Shown here: piece by piece, positions 40,588 to 48,501 of the stretch
Layout: every line of letters starts with the position of its first letter
How positions within the stretch are numbered: the first letter of the stretch is position 1
Assembly: GCF_014837065.1 (NCBI RefSeq)
Contig: NZ_JACSPP010000017.1
Span: forward strand, 1 to 64,000
Direction: 5' to 3'
Origin: Phocaeicola intestinalis
Lineage (GTDB): Bacteria > Bacteroidota > Bacteroidia > Bacteroidales > Bacteroidaceae
Length of the DNA: 64,000 nucleotides
The notes under the pieces: model-generated
Databases searched by the model: none
The model's input: only the letters and a program-made list of their open reading frames with translations
What the model was told of the DNA's origin: nothing
Translations under genes and position numbers: made by a program

Positions 40588-40634
40588 AAAAAGGTCATAT
40601 CAATCACTGCTTTGAGTAATGATACGACCTTTTT
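40588..40634. terminator. bidirectional hairpin
   Basis: AAAAAGGTCATATCA and TGATACGACCTTTTT form a stem with A/T runs on both ends. It lies about 90 nt after the DUF4923-like gene (minus strand) and could stop transcription either way. Confidence 0.75.
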
Positions 40635-40725
40635 GGGCTGATTTCATCGACACTGTTTGTGTCGCGGAATTTACGCTGTTTGTATGTATCCAATCGGCTT
40701 CTGCATTGGTTATAAGTCTGTCTTG

Positions 40726-41349
40726 TCATTGTTTTTCCAGTGCGAAGCCTAGCTGCAGGCCGTCGTATTCGTCCAGCAAGGAATTGGCGGTGCTTACCAC
40801 CGAATTGGAGGAATTGCTGCTTAAGGCACTGCCTATTGTCTGCATCAGCGACATGACTTTGTCTGCCTTAAAAAGCAGGCTCATCTTCTTGGGAGCCAGT
40901 ACATTCTGCGAAACGATGGCGTTGAATTTCAGTCCCAGTTTTGTCTTCAGTTGCAATTCTTTCGTTTCACTGTCATACGTATAGGTTCCAGATGTGGTAC
41001 GCCCTTTTACTGTCGAGGTGTAGGTACCATCGGAATTGAAGGTGTATGAACATCCTTCTGTAAAGCCCAGCTTTTCCAGAATGCCAGTCATCTTCTCTTC
41101 TACTTTCTTTGACGCTACTTCGCCTCCCGCTTTTGCCAACAGATTGTCACTGGTAAACTTGCAATCGGGTCCCGTATAATTCCACGTGCCTTCTATCGAC
41201 CACGAAGCAAGGTCGCTTCCTTTTCCTTCCGTTATCGCATTGGCTACTCCGGAAAGAATCGATTTCCAGTCTTGTGCCTTGCCTGTGCTGCAAAATACAA
41301 AGCATAAGGCAAACACCAACATTCCTTTTATGAAATTGTTCTTTTTCAT
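40726..41349 (-). CDS. DUF4923 family exported protein
   Basis: A 207-residue protein with a signal peptide (GMLVFALCFVFCSTGKAQ) and a lipocalin-like pattern: SIEGTWNYTGPDCKFTSDNL, CSYTFNSDGTYTSTVKG, GTYTYDSETKELQLK. It resembles DUF4923, of unknown function. The ATG at 41349 is preferred over 41358 because an AGGA sits about 8 nt before it. Located in the cell envelope by its signal. Confidence 0.8.
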   Translation of the reverse strand: MKKNNFIKGMLVFALCFVFCSTGKAQDWKSILSGVANAITEGKGSDLASWSIEGTWNYTGPDCKFTSDNLLAKAGGEVASKKVEEKMTGILEKLGFTEGCSYTFNSDGTYTSTVKGRTTSGTYTYDSETKELQLKTKLGLKFNAIVSQNVLAPKKMSLLFKADKVMSLMQTIGSALSSNSSNSVVSTANSLLDEYDGLQLGFALEKQ

Positions 41350-41434
41350 TTTGTTCATCCTTTCATTATTCTAGTATGGCAGAAGTCACAGTGTACAGCA
41401 AAACGACTCTGTGACTCTGTGATGAAAAGGAAAA

Positions 41435-42289
41435 TCAACAAGCTTTGAAGCTCATATCCAATCCTTTTACCGAATGGGTCAACGCACCTACCGAAATGAA
41501 GTCGACACCACATTCGGCATAATCACGAAGAGTATCAAAGGTGATGCCTCCTGATGATTCGATTTCGTAGCGTCCTCCTACCATTTCTACAGCTTTGCGT
41601 GTGTCGGCAGGCGTAAAGTTATCCAGCATAATGCGGTCTACACCACCCAAGTCGAGCACTTGTTGCAGTTCGTCGAAGTTCCGTACCTCGATTTCTATCT
41701 TCAAATCCTTTCCTTTCTCCTTGCAATATTCTTTCGCACGCAAAATGGCCTTGTCGATTCCTCCGGCGAAATCTACATGGTTGTCTTTCAGCAGAATCAT
41801 ATCGAAGAGACCGATGCGGTGATTTACTCCGCCACCGATTTTTACTGCCATCTTTTCCAGAATGCGCATGCCCGGAGTAGTTTTACGCGTATCCAGTACG
41901 CGGGTTTTTGTGCCTTCCAGACGCTCTACGTATTTATGGGTCATTGTAGCGATGCCGCTCATGCGTTGCATGATATTCAGCATCAGACGTTCGGTTTGCA
42001 GAAGCGACTGCACTTTTCCCGATACTATCATGGGTACATCTCCCGGTTTCACAGGAGTGCCGTCCTGAATGAACACTTCCACTTTCAATGTCGGGTCGAA
42101 ACGGCGGAATACTTCCTTTGCCACTTCAATGCCTGCCAGTATGCCTTCTTCTTTTATCAGCAGCTTCGATTTTCCCATAGCATCGGCTGGAATGCACGAT
42201 AATGTAGTGTGGTCGCCATCACCTATATCTTCGGCAAACGACAAGTCGATAAGCCGGTCAATCAAATCTTTTACAATTTTCTCGTCCAT
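41435..42289 (-). CDS. nadC: nicotinate-nucleotide pyrophosphorylase (carboxylating)
   Basis: A 284-residue enzyme converting quinolinate and PRPP to nicotinate mononucleotide for NAD synthesis. Motifs: EDIGDGDHTT at the N-terminus, LNIMQRMSGIAT, RVLDTRKTTPGMR, HRIGLFDMILLKDNH, and ESSGGITFDTLRDYA. No nadA or nadB is adjacent. The promoter at 42327-42358 overlaps the rlmH promoter. Confidence 0.95.
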   Translation of the reverse strand: MDEKIVKDLIDRLIDLSFAEDIGDGDHTTLSCIPADAMGKSKLLIKEEGILAGIEVAKEVFRRFDPTLKVEVFIQDGTPVKPGDVPMIVSGKVQSLLQTERLMLNIMQRMSGIATMTHKYVERLEGTKTRVLDTRKTTPGMRILEKMAVKIGGGVNHRIGLFDMILLKDNHVDFAGGIDKAILRAKEYCKEKGKDLKIEIEVRNFDELQQVLDLGGVDRIMLDNFTPADTRKAVEMVGGRYEIESSGGITFDTLRDYAECGVDFISVGALTHSVKGLDMSFKAC

Positions 42290-42326
42290 ATTCGTTCTGT
42301 TTTTTTATTGTACTATCAAATCGGGG

Positions 42327-42358
42327 CAAAGGTACGGATTTATTCATACCTTTGCAAA
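42327..42358. promoter_or_regulatory. overlapping divergent promoters of nadC and rlmH
   Basis: On the minus strand TTTG (42358-42355), 20 nt, TACCTTTG (42334-42327) reads toward nadC. On the plus strand TACCTTTG (42347-42354) reads toward rlmH. The plus -7 and the minus -33 share the sequence TTTGCAAA, so RNA polymerase cannot occupy both at once. Confidence 0.7.
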
Positions 42359-42388
42359 AAGAAAATGTTTAAAACCCGATTAAAGATT

Positions 42389-42859
42389 ATGAAATTTGTA
42401 CTATTGGTTGTAGGAAAGACAGTAGAGAAACATTACATTTCCGCCATAGGTGATTATGTGCAGCGGATAAAGCATTATATTCCGTTCGACATTGAAGTGA
42501 TTCCGGAACTGAAGAATACCAAGAGCCTTAGTACCGACCAGCAAAAAGAAAAGGAGGGCGAACTGATACTGAAAGCACTCCAGCCTGGAGACGTGCTGGT
42601 CTTGCTTGATGAACACGGCAAGGAGTTCCGCTCGACAGAATTTGCCGCTTGGATAGAACGCAAGATGCATTCCGTCAAGCGGTTGGTGTTCATTATCGGA
42701 GGTCCGTACGGGTTCTCGCCTGCCGTCTATCAGGCGGCGCAAGAAAAACTTTCACTTTCGAAAATGACTTTTTCGCACCAGATGATACGTCTCATCTTTG
42801 TCGAGCAATTATATCGTGCGATGAGCATCCTGAACAACAGTCCGTACCACCACGAATAG
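42389..42859 (+). CDS. rlmH: 23S rRNA (pseudouridine1915-N3)-methyltransferase
   Basis: A 156-residue SPOUT-class methyltransferase acting on helix 69 of 23S rRNA. Motifs: KFVLLVVGKT, LLDEHGKEFRS, FIIGGPYGFSPAVY and LSKMTFSHQMIRLIFVEQLYRA. It ends NSPYHHE as is typical. The ATG at 42389 fits family length and the promoter. Confidence 0.95.
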   Translation: MKFVLLVVGKTVEKHYISAIGDYVQRIKHYIPFDIEVIPELKNTKSLSTDQQKEKEGELILKALQPGDVLVLLDEHGKEFRSTEFAAWIERKMHSVKRLVFIIGGPYGFSPAVYQAAQEKLSLSKMTFSHQMIRLIFVEQLYRAMSILNNSPYHHE

Positions 42860-42941
42860 ATGGACACATATTACTGTTTTTACAAAGTCAAACGGCTGCC
42901 CAGTCCGGGACATCCCAGTCCTCCCTCAATCCCATATTGCT

Positions 42942-43014
42942 AGGACTGCAGTCCTAAGCTTACTAGGACTGGAGTCCTGACCTATCGGGACAGCAATCCT
43001 GACTGCACAGGACT
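42942..43014. repeat. array of AGGACTGNAGTCCT palindromes
   Basis: AGGACTGCAGTCCT (42942), AGGACTGGAGTCCT (42965), GGGACAGCAATCCT (42987) and a half box AGGACT (43009) recur at 22-23-bp spacing, between the convergent rlmH and alkD genes. The architecture (14-bp dyad plus short spacer) matches the array at 21879-21970, although the sequence differs. No gene is seen in 42860-43083. Confidence 0.8.
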
Positions 43015-43083
43015 TTTTACGCAATCCAATGGCTTTAATTATGCAGTTTGCCGCATCCGGCAACGCAGCCTACTGTATCCGAA

Positions 43084-43794
43084 TTACCTCTTCATTCCCC
43101 GTATCACGTCTTTTGTGGCGGCATCTACCCGGTATGACTCTACGATTTTCTGTAATGCCTTGTTGTAAGTGAAGTTGTCCAACGAATTTTGTTGCAGGTA
43201 TGCCATCGTCTGTTGGGGAAATTTCACGAAGCAGACAGAGAGTGCCCATGCCACTCCCATCCGTACGTAATAGCCTTCGTGGTGAATCATATTATATAAG
43301 GAGAGAAGTTCACCGATGTGCTCCTTGTCGATGAAGAGCTGCATCGCCATCACCACTCCGAAACGGATTTCATACTCGCCCTCGGCTTGCATCCAAGTCT
43401 TCAGGTACTCCCACAGCCGTTCTTTGTTCGTTTCGACGAACCGCTTTCCTCCTCCGAACTTGAACGTGTCGCATACCGACCAGCTGTTGATGTTCCATAC
43501 AAAACGGGTCACTCGGTGCAGGTACACCTCGATGTCGGCATCGGGACGGATGCAGCCCAATACCATTCCATGCAACATCCGCTCTTCCATATAATAGGTG
43601 TCGGCGGTATCGAGGTAAGCTTCCCAATCGGCTTTGGCGATGCGTGCCGCCAGTTTCCGCAAGTGGGGCACACGGATACCCAACACATGTTCCACGCCCG
43701 GATTCAGGCTTTCGGTAAACTTTTTGTTCCCCTGCTCTGCCAACCGGAGCAGATGCTCTTTGATGGTCAAGCCTTCGAGTCTGTATTCTTCCAT
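43084..43794 (-). CDS. AlkD-like DNA alkylation repair protein
   Basis: A 236-residue all-helical HEAT-like protein of the DNA glycosylase AlkC/AlkD group. It removes alkylated bases such as 3-methyladenine and 7-methylguanine. Typical segments: GIRVPHLRKLAARIAKADW, EERMLHGMVLG, WNINSWSVCDTF, IRFGVVMAMQLFI, YVRMGVAWALSVCFVKFP and NKALQKIVESYRV. A TATTTTTG box at 43823-43830 is the likely -7. Confidence 0.88.
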   Translation of the reverse strand: MEEYRLEGLTIKEHLLRLAEQGNKKFTESLNPGVEHVLGIRVPHLRKLAARIAKADWEAYLDTADTYYMEERMLHGMVLGCIRPDADIEVYLHRVTRFVWNINSWSVCDTFKFGGGKRFVETNKERLWEYLKTWMQAEGEYEIRFGVVMAMQLFIDKEHIGELLSLYNMIHHEGYYVRMGVAWALSVCFVKFPQQTMAYLQQNSLDNFTYNKALQKIVESYRVDAATKDVIRGMKR

Positions 43795-43847
43795 ATCTTT
43801 TGCTTTGTTGTCATATTTCCTGCAAAAATACGCATTGCTATCCCCAT

Positions 43848-43918
43848 AAGTAGGTATTTAACATCTTTTTTTACCTAAAAGTAGGTATTGCCGCTATAAA
43901 GCAAGCTCCATACCTTTG
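43848..43918 (+). promoter_or_regulatory. promoter and operator-like repeats of the porin-imelysin locus
   Basis: ATTG (43887-43890), 20 nt, TACCTTTG (43911-43918) is a good promoter. Just upstream, AAGTAGGTATT occurs twice (43848 and 43879, 31 bp apart). The downstream copy also forms a dyad TACCT-N6-AGGTA (43872-43887) that touches the -33 element. This arrangement suggests a repressor or activator site; it does not look like a classical Fur box. Confidence 0.6.
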
Positions 43919-43951
43919 CGGTAGTTAAAAATCAACAAAAGATAAAGAGAA

Positions 43952-45292
43952 ATGAAAACAACGAGACTCCTATTCTCACTCTGTTTAGCGATGCTTGCCC
44001 CGCACGCTTTCGCTATAGCAGAGCAGGCAAGTAAAAGCAATGCGGACATAACCGCAGAGAGCGCATCGGAAACGGTTAAGACGGAAAAGAAGAAATCACG
44101 CTTCACCATCGGCGGGTATGGCGAAGCGGTATATAGCCGGAACTTTTATAGCGACAATTATTTGCGCTATGACAGTCCGCAGGATTATAAAGACGATAAA
44201 CACGGACGTTTTGACCTGCCACATGTTGTCCTGATGTTAGGATATGATTTTGGCAAAGGCTGGTCAATGGGGATGGAAATCGAATTTGAACACGGAGGTA
44301 CAGAAAGTGCCGTTGAGATAGAAGAACATGAAGGAGGTGAATACGAAACCGAAGTGGAACGTGGAGGTGAAGTTGCCCTCGAGCAATTTTGGATCCAGAA
44401 ATCTTTCTGTCCGGAGTTCAACATTAAATTAGGGCACATGGTCATCCCGGTAGGTGCTACGAATGCCCATCACCTTCCTACCGAATTCTTTGGTGTATAT
44501 CGTCCGGAAGGTGAAAATACCATTATGCCTTGTACGTGGCATGAAACCGGATTAAGCATTTGGGGACGTGCAGGAGATTGGCGGTATGAAGCTATGTTGC
44601 TTCCTGGACTTGACTCTGACCGTTTTAATGATAAGGAATGGATAAAAGGCGGTGCCGGAAGTCCTTACGAATTCAAGATAGCCAATGCTATGGCTGGTGC
44701 TGTCCGTGTAGATAATTATTCGGTAAAAGGCCTTCGACTTTCTGTAAGCGGATATGCCGGAAACACATTCAGCAATACGCTGAAGAAAGCGACCAATGCC
44801 ATATACGACAATGTAAAGGGAACAGTATTAATCGGTTCATTTGATTTTCATTACAACGACCATAACTGGGTGGCACGTGGAAATTTCGATTATGGACACT
44901 TGTCGGATGCTGCTTTGATAACCCGTTATAACCAAAGTTTCTCCAATGACTCGCCTGCGAAAAAAAGACCTGTAGCTACATCAGCAATTTCTACAGGGGT
45001 AGAAGTGGGCTACGACTTATTCGGTTGGCTTGGCAAAAAGCAGCAAGAAAAAGGACGCAAATTCTATCTTTTCGGTCGTTATGAATATTATGATTCAATG
45101 TATAAAACGGAAGATGCAGTGACTGATTATGAAGAATATGGACGGCAACGCATCGCTTTCGGTGTCAACTACTATCCGATGAAAGACATTGTACTGAAGG
45201 GGGAATATTCATTGGGTATCCTTAAAAGCAAATTTAATAATGAACCTGCCGTCTCATTGGGAGTAGCATATTCCGGTTTCTTCAATTTGTAA
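43952..45292 (+). CDS. porin-like outer-membrane beta-barrel protein
   Basis: A 446-residue protein with a signal peptide (LLFSLCLAMLAPHAFA) and about 45 residues of low-complexity linker. The rest is a long beta-barrel-like region with alternating aromatics, ending in SLGVAYSGFFNL with a C-terminal hydrophobic residue as in outer-membrane barrels. It resembles OprO/OprP-type porins. An acidic stretch, VEIEEHEGGEYETEVERGGE near residues 128-147, could form a cation-attracting loop. First gene of the locus with imelysin and di-heme cytochrome; a role in passing iron or another cation is inferred. Confidence 0.75.
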   Translation: MKTTRLLFSLCLAMLAPHAFAIAEQASKSNADITAESASETVKTEKKKSRFTIGGYGEAVYSRNFYSDNYLRYDSPQDYKDDKHGRFDLPHVVLMLGYDFGKGWSMGMEIEFEHGGTESAVEIEEHEGGEYETEVERGGEVALEQFWIQKSFCPEFNIKLGHMVIPVGATNAHHLPTEFFGVYRPEGENTIMPCTWHETGLSIWGRAGDWRYEAMLLPGLDSDRFNDKEWIKGGAGSPYEFKIANAMAGAVRVDNYSVKGLRLSVSGYAGNTFSNTLKKATNAIYDNVKGTVLIGSFDFHYNDHNWVARGNFDYGHLSDAALITRYNQSFSNDSPAKKRPVATSAISTGVEVGYDLFGWLGKKQQEKGRKFYLFGRYEYYDSMYKTEDAVTDYEEYGRQRIAFGVNYYPMKDIVLKGEYSLGILKSKFNNEPAVSLGVAYSGFFNL

Positions 45293-45338
45293 AATCAAAA
45301 ACAAGATACAAACAAAACACTAATTTAAAAATAAGACA

Positions 45339-46607
45339 ATGAAAAAGTATTTGAAATTTCCGATTTACGTGGCATTGTCTGCCATGGTAGGCATGAATGT
45401 TACGGCTTGTAGTGATGACGACCCTGTTAATCAGGAAGAATCTGGAACTCTCTCTGCACAGGAACAGGCTCTGAAAGATGTAATAACTGATTATACAGAC
45501 CAAACTGTGATACCTACTTACAAAGGAATGGCAGATGCCGCTATGGAACTGCATAGCCTATGTATTGATATTCGTACCAAAAAAGCGGACGGAACCTTAT
45601 CTACCGCCGATGTAGAAGCAGCCGGCGAAGCTTGGAAAACCGCACGCGATTATTGGGAAAAAAGCGAAGCCTGGCTGTTCGGCCCAGCCGGAGACTACTA
45701 TATAGACCCGCACATTGACTCTTGGCCGCTTGATAAGACCGGTATGGACGCTCTGCTAAACAACCCAGCGCAGATGGCACAAATGGATGATGAAGGTGTA
45801 TACGTAGGTAACTATTTAGGATATGCATTACAAGGATTCCACGCCATCGAATATCTTTTATTCGAATTGACAAATACAAATGCAGACGGCAATGCTACAG
45901 CTGATTCCAAAAGCGTGGCACATAACCTGAACTATAGCGCTGAAGAATTAAACTATTTAGTAGGTTTAGCTGCGGACTTGCGTAATCAATGCATCTTATT
46001 GGAAGCATGCTGGGCAGGCACCGAAAATGTAACGGCTGAAAAACAACAGATTCTGACCGATACCGAATTGGACAAAGGCATCAACTTCGGTGAACGTATC
46101 AAAAATGCAGGCAACGCAGGCAGTGAATACGTAAACTATCTTGATGTGATGTACGACATCATCACCGCCGGAATCCAAAACATCGCAAACGAAGTAGGTA
46201 ATATCAAAATCGGGAACCCGACAGGTAAAGGACTTCCTTCGGGAGGTATGGAATACGACCCGAACTATATTGAATCGCCTTATAGCCTGAACTCCATCCG
46301 CGACTTCCTGGGCAATATCCAAAGCATCCGCAACGCCTACCAGGGTTCTCCTTCGGTAGACGGAACCATCCAAGTGCCAACGAATACGCTTAGCACATAT
46401 ATCGCTACACTTGATGCCGACCTGGACAACCGTGTGAAAGCAGCCATCCAAGATGCATACGATAAAATTTCGTTGATGGGTGAACCGTTTGCATATACGT
46501 GCGGAGCATCTGAGTATGATACCGTTAACCAAGACGCAATCGATGCCTGCAACGTAATGAATGACATCTTCGACGAAGTGAAAGCTTTGCTACAAGCAAA
46601 CCATTAA
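45339..46607 (+). CDS. imelysin (M75) family surface lipoprotein
   Basis: A 422-residue lipoprotein (NVTACSDDDPV, lipid Cys near residue 24, with acidic residues right after it as in Bacteroidetes surface lipoproteins). The imelysin fold consists of two four-helix bundles. The GxHxxE signature is present as GFHAIEYLLFEL near residue 168, and WLFGPAGDYYIDPHIDSWPL is another family hallmark. Imelysins such as IrpA, IcmP and EfeO act in iron uptake. It is 46 nt after the porin and upstream of the di-heme gene. Confidence 0.9.
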   Translation: MKKYLKFPIYVALSAMVGMNVTACSDDDPVNQEESGTLSAQEQALKDVITDYTDQTVIPTYKGMADAAMELHSLCIDIRTKKADGTLSTADVEAAGEAWKTARDYWEKSEAWLFGPAGDYYIDPHIDSWPLDKTGMDALLNNPAQMAQMDDEGVYVGNYLGYALQGFHAIEYLLFELTNTNADGNATADSKSVAHNLNYSAEELNYLVGLAADLRNQCILLEACWAGTENVTAEKQQILTDTELDKGINFGERIKNAGNAGSEYVNYLDVMYDIITAGIQNIANEVGNIKIGNPTGKGLPSGGMEYDPNYIESPYSLNSIRDFLGNIQSIRNAYQGSPSVDGTIQVPTNTLSTYIATLDADLDNRVKAAIQDAYDKISLMGEPFAYTCGASEYDTVNQDAIDACNVMNDIFDEVKALLQANH

Positions 46608-46625
46608 TACGATTTGCCCTGATAC

Positions 46626-46668
46626 AAAGGCATAGGCATTCCTCTTCGGAAGAATGTCTATGTCCTTT
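46626..46668 (+). promoter_or_regulatory. mRNA hairpin between imelysin and di-heme genes
   Basis: AAAGGCATAGGCATTC pairs with GAATGTCTATGTCCTTT, capped by a CTTCGG-type loop. No T-run follows, so it may stabilise the upstream message or reduce read-through rather than terminate. Confidence 0.6.
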
Positions 46669-46709
46669 AAACATACCGTAACCACACTAACTTTATATTA
46701 CTTTTGATT

Positions 46710-48386
46710 ATGAAGAAACAGTATTATTTAGTCGCATTTCTGACAATAGGCATGCTAACGGCTTGTAGCGACGATGAAGTAAAAACAGATAATCCCACTC
46801 CCAATCCGGAACCGTCAGAACTCCCTGACTGGTATTATACAGGTGGAGAATTGGGTACGACATTCAACTCGTCTTCTACCGCCTTCGAAGACCCGACTCC
46901 CGTAGTGGACGGTGATGCCGATATGACCGCCTCTTTTAACAGAGGAGAACAATTCTTCGAGAAACCTTATACATCTAATTTCTCTGGTATGCGTCACGGT
47001 TTGGGACCTATCTATATCCGTACCTCTTGCCAGCATTGCCATCCGGGATACGGGCACGGACAAAGCCAACCTGCCGGTTCTTTCAATACAAACACAATAG
47101 GCAACGGCTACTTATTAGTTGTCTACAACCCTGCAACCAATGCCTACGTTTCTTGGCTTGCAGGTATGCCGCAGACCCATGCCGTGGCCCCTTTCAAGGC
47201 TCCGCTGGACGAAAGCCAGATTATGCTGACTTGGCATGAATATACCGACCAGAACGGGAACAAGTTCCCCGACGGTGAGACCTATTCGTTGCGCTATCCG
47301 GAAATAACGATTCCCAAGAGTGCCATTTATGTAGCCAACAAAGGATATGATGTGGGCACATACGAAGTCCGCCTCGAATCCACCATCGGCATTTACGGTA
47401 CCGGCTTGCTGGATGCCATTTCGGATGAAGACCTGAAGGCGCAATACGTGCAGGAAGAAAAAGACGGTTATCTGAAGAACGGGCTGAACCCCAACATCTT
47501 TGCCAACGGAGACTGGACGGGGCAATATGCCAACACGGCACAGGGAGGTGACGGGACGAAATATCCTTTCCGTTATACGTATGCTCTGAGCCGTGGTCCG
47601 TTGCAGGATGCAGCCGGAGCCAACGCCTTTTGGAACATCACCAACGTTACACGTAGCGACCGCCGGTTCCATTACCTGGATGCGGCAGGCACGTATGCCC
47701 AGTATTCTTCGGAAGACCCCGAAGTGCAGGCAGGCTTCCGTGACTACATCGAGCAGGCAGACCCCGACAAGAATCATCCCGACTGGCACATCCAGAACGA
47801 GGACGGCACGTACAACGAACAGCAGAACATCTACAACTACCTGACTTCGAAAGAACTGGACGTGGAAGTGTCTGACCAAGACTACATCGACCTCATGGTA
47901 TGGCATCGTGGGCTTGCCGTACCTGCCGCACGCAACGTAGACGATGAAGAAGTATTGAAAGGCAAGGAACTCTTCGAGCAAATCGGTTGTACGTATTGCC
48001 ACAAGCCCAGCTGGACTACGGGCGATGACGAGATACGCGACCCGGCACGCTTCTTCACAGGAGACAAGGCAAACCAGTTGCCCCGTTATCCGCACCAGAA
48101 GATTTGGCCCTATACCGACATGATACAGCACAAGCTGCACATGCAGAACGATATCCGTACCGGCTGGTGCCGCACCACTCCGCTTTGGGGACGCGGCTTA
48201 CACCAACGTTGCACCGGAGCCGAATATGCTGACCGTCTGCACGATTGCCGTGCACGAACCACGCTGGAAGCCATCATGTGGCACGGAACCAGCACTGAGA
48301 GCGATGCTTACGAGACTGTGGAACAGTTCCGCCAGCTCTCGAAAGAAGACCGTGACGCCATCGTGAAATTCATCGATTCTATTTAA
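46710..48386 (+). CDS. di-heme c-type cytochrome (DUF1111 / thiol oxidoreductase family) lipoprotein
   Basis: A 558-residue lipoprotein (MLTACSDDEV, lipid Cys with acidic followers, probably surface-exposed). Two heme c sites are visible: CQHCH near residue 107 and CTYCH near 427. WYYTGGELGTTFN at the start and IMWHGTSTESDAYETVEQFR at the end are typical of this di-heme family. Members often sit beside imelysin genes in iron-regulated loci. Electron transfer, perhaps reduction or oxidation of a metal, is inferred. The ATG at 46710 is preferred over an upstream TTG. Confidence 0.9.
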   Translation: MKKQYYLVAFLTIGMLTACSDDEVKTDNPTPNPEPSELPDWYYTGGELGTTFNSSSTAFEDPTPVVDGDADMTASFNRGEQFFEKPYTSNFSGMRHGLGPIYIRTSCQHCHPGYGHGQSQPAGSFNTNTIGNGYLLVVYNPATNAYVSWLAGMPQTHAVAPFKAPLDESQIMLTWHEYTDQNGNKFPDGETYSLRYPEITIPKSAIYVANKGYDVGTYEVRLESTIGIYGTGLLDAISDEDLKAQYVQEEKDGYLKNGLNPNIFANGDWTGQYANTAQGGDGTKYPFRYTYALSRGPLQDAAGANAFWNITNVTRSDRRFHYLDAAGTYAQYSSEDPEVQAGFRDYIEQADPDKNHPDWHIQNEDGTYNEQQNIYNYLTSKELDVEVSDQDYIDLMVWHRGLAVPAARNVDDEEVLKGKELFEQIGCTYCHKPSWTTGDDEIRDPARFFTGDKANQLPRYPHQKIWPYTDMIQHKLHMQNDIRTGWCRTTPLWGRGLHQRCTGAEYADRLHDCRARTTLEAIMWHGTSTESDAYETVEQFRQLSKEDRDAIVKFIDSI

Positions 48387-48393
48387 ATCAGTA

Positions 48394-48490
48394 GACTAGG
48401 TACTAGGTGACTAGGTATTAAACACCTCGTTTTAAAGACTATTTAAAACCTGGTACCTAGTCAACTAGTACCTAGTCAACTAGTCACCTA
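48394..48490. repeat. ACTAGGT-type inverted repeat
   Basis: GACTAGGTACTAGGTGACTA on the left faces CTAGTCAACTAGTACCTAGT on the right, around TTTAAA-rich inner arms (GTTTTAAA / TTTAAAAC). It fills the gap between the di-heme gene and the cytochrome c synthetase gene. The heptamer ACTAGGT is repeated on each side. Confidence 0.8.
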
Positions 48491-48501
48491 ATAAAAAACA
48501 A

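Noticed and set aside
43848..43918. Fur box upstream of the imelysin locus
   Set aside because: I looked for the GATAATGATAATCATTATC pattern and did not find it; the repeated motif present is different.
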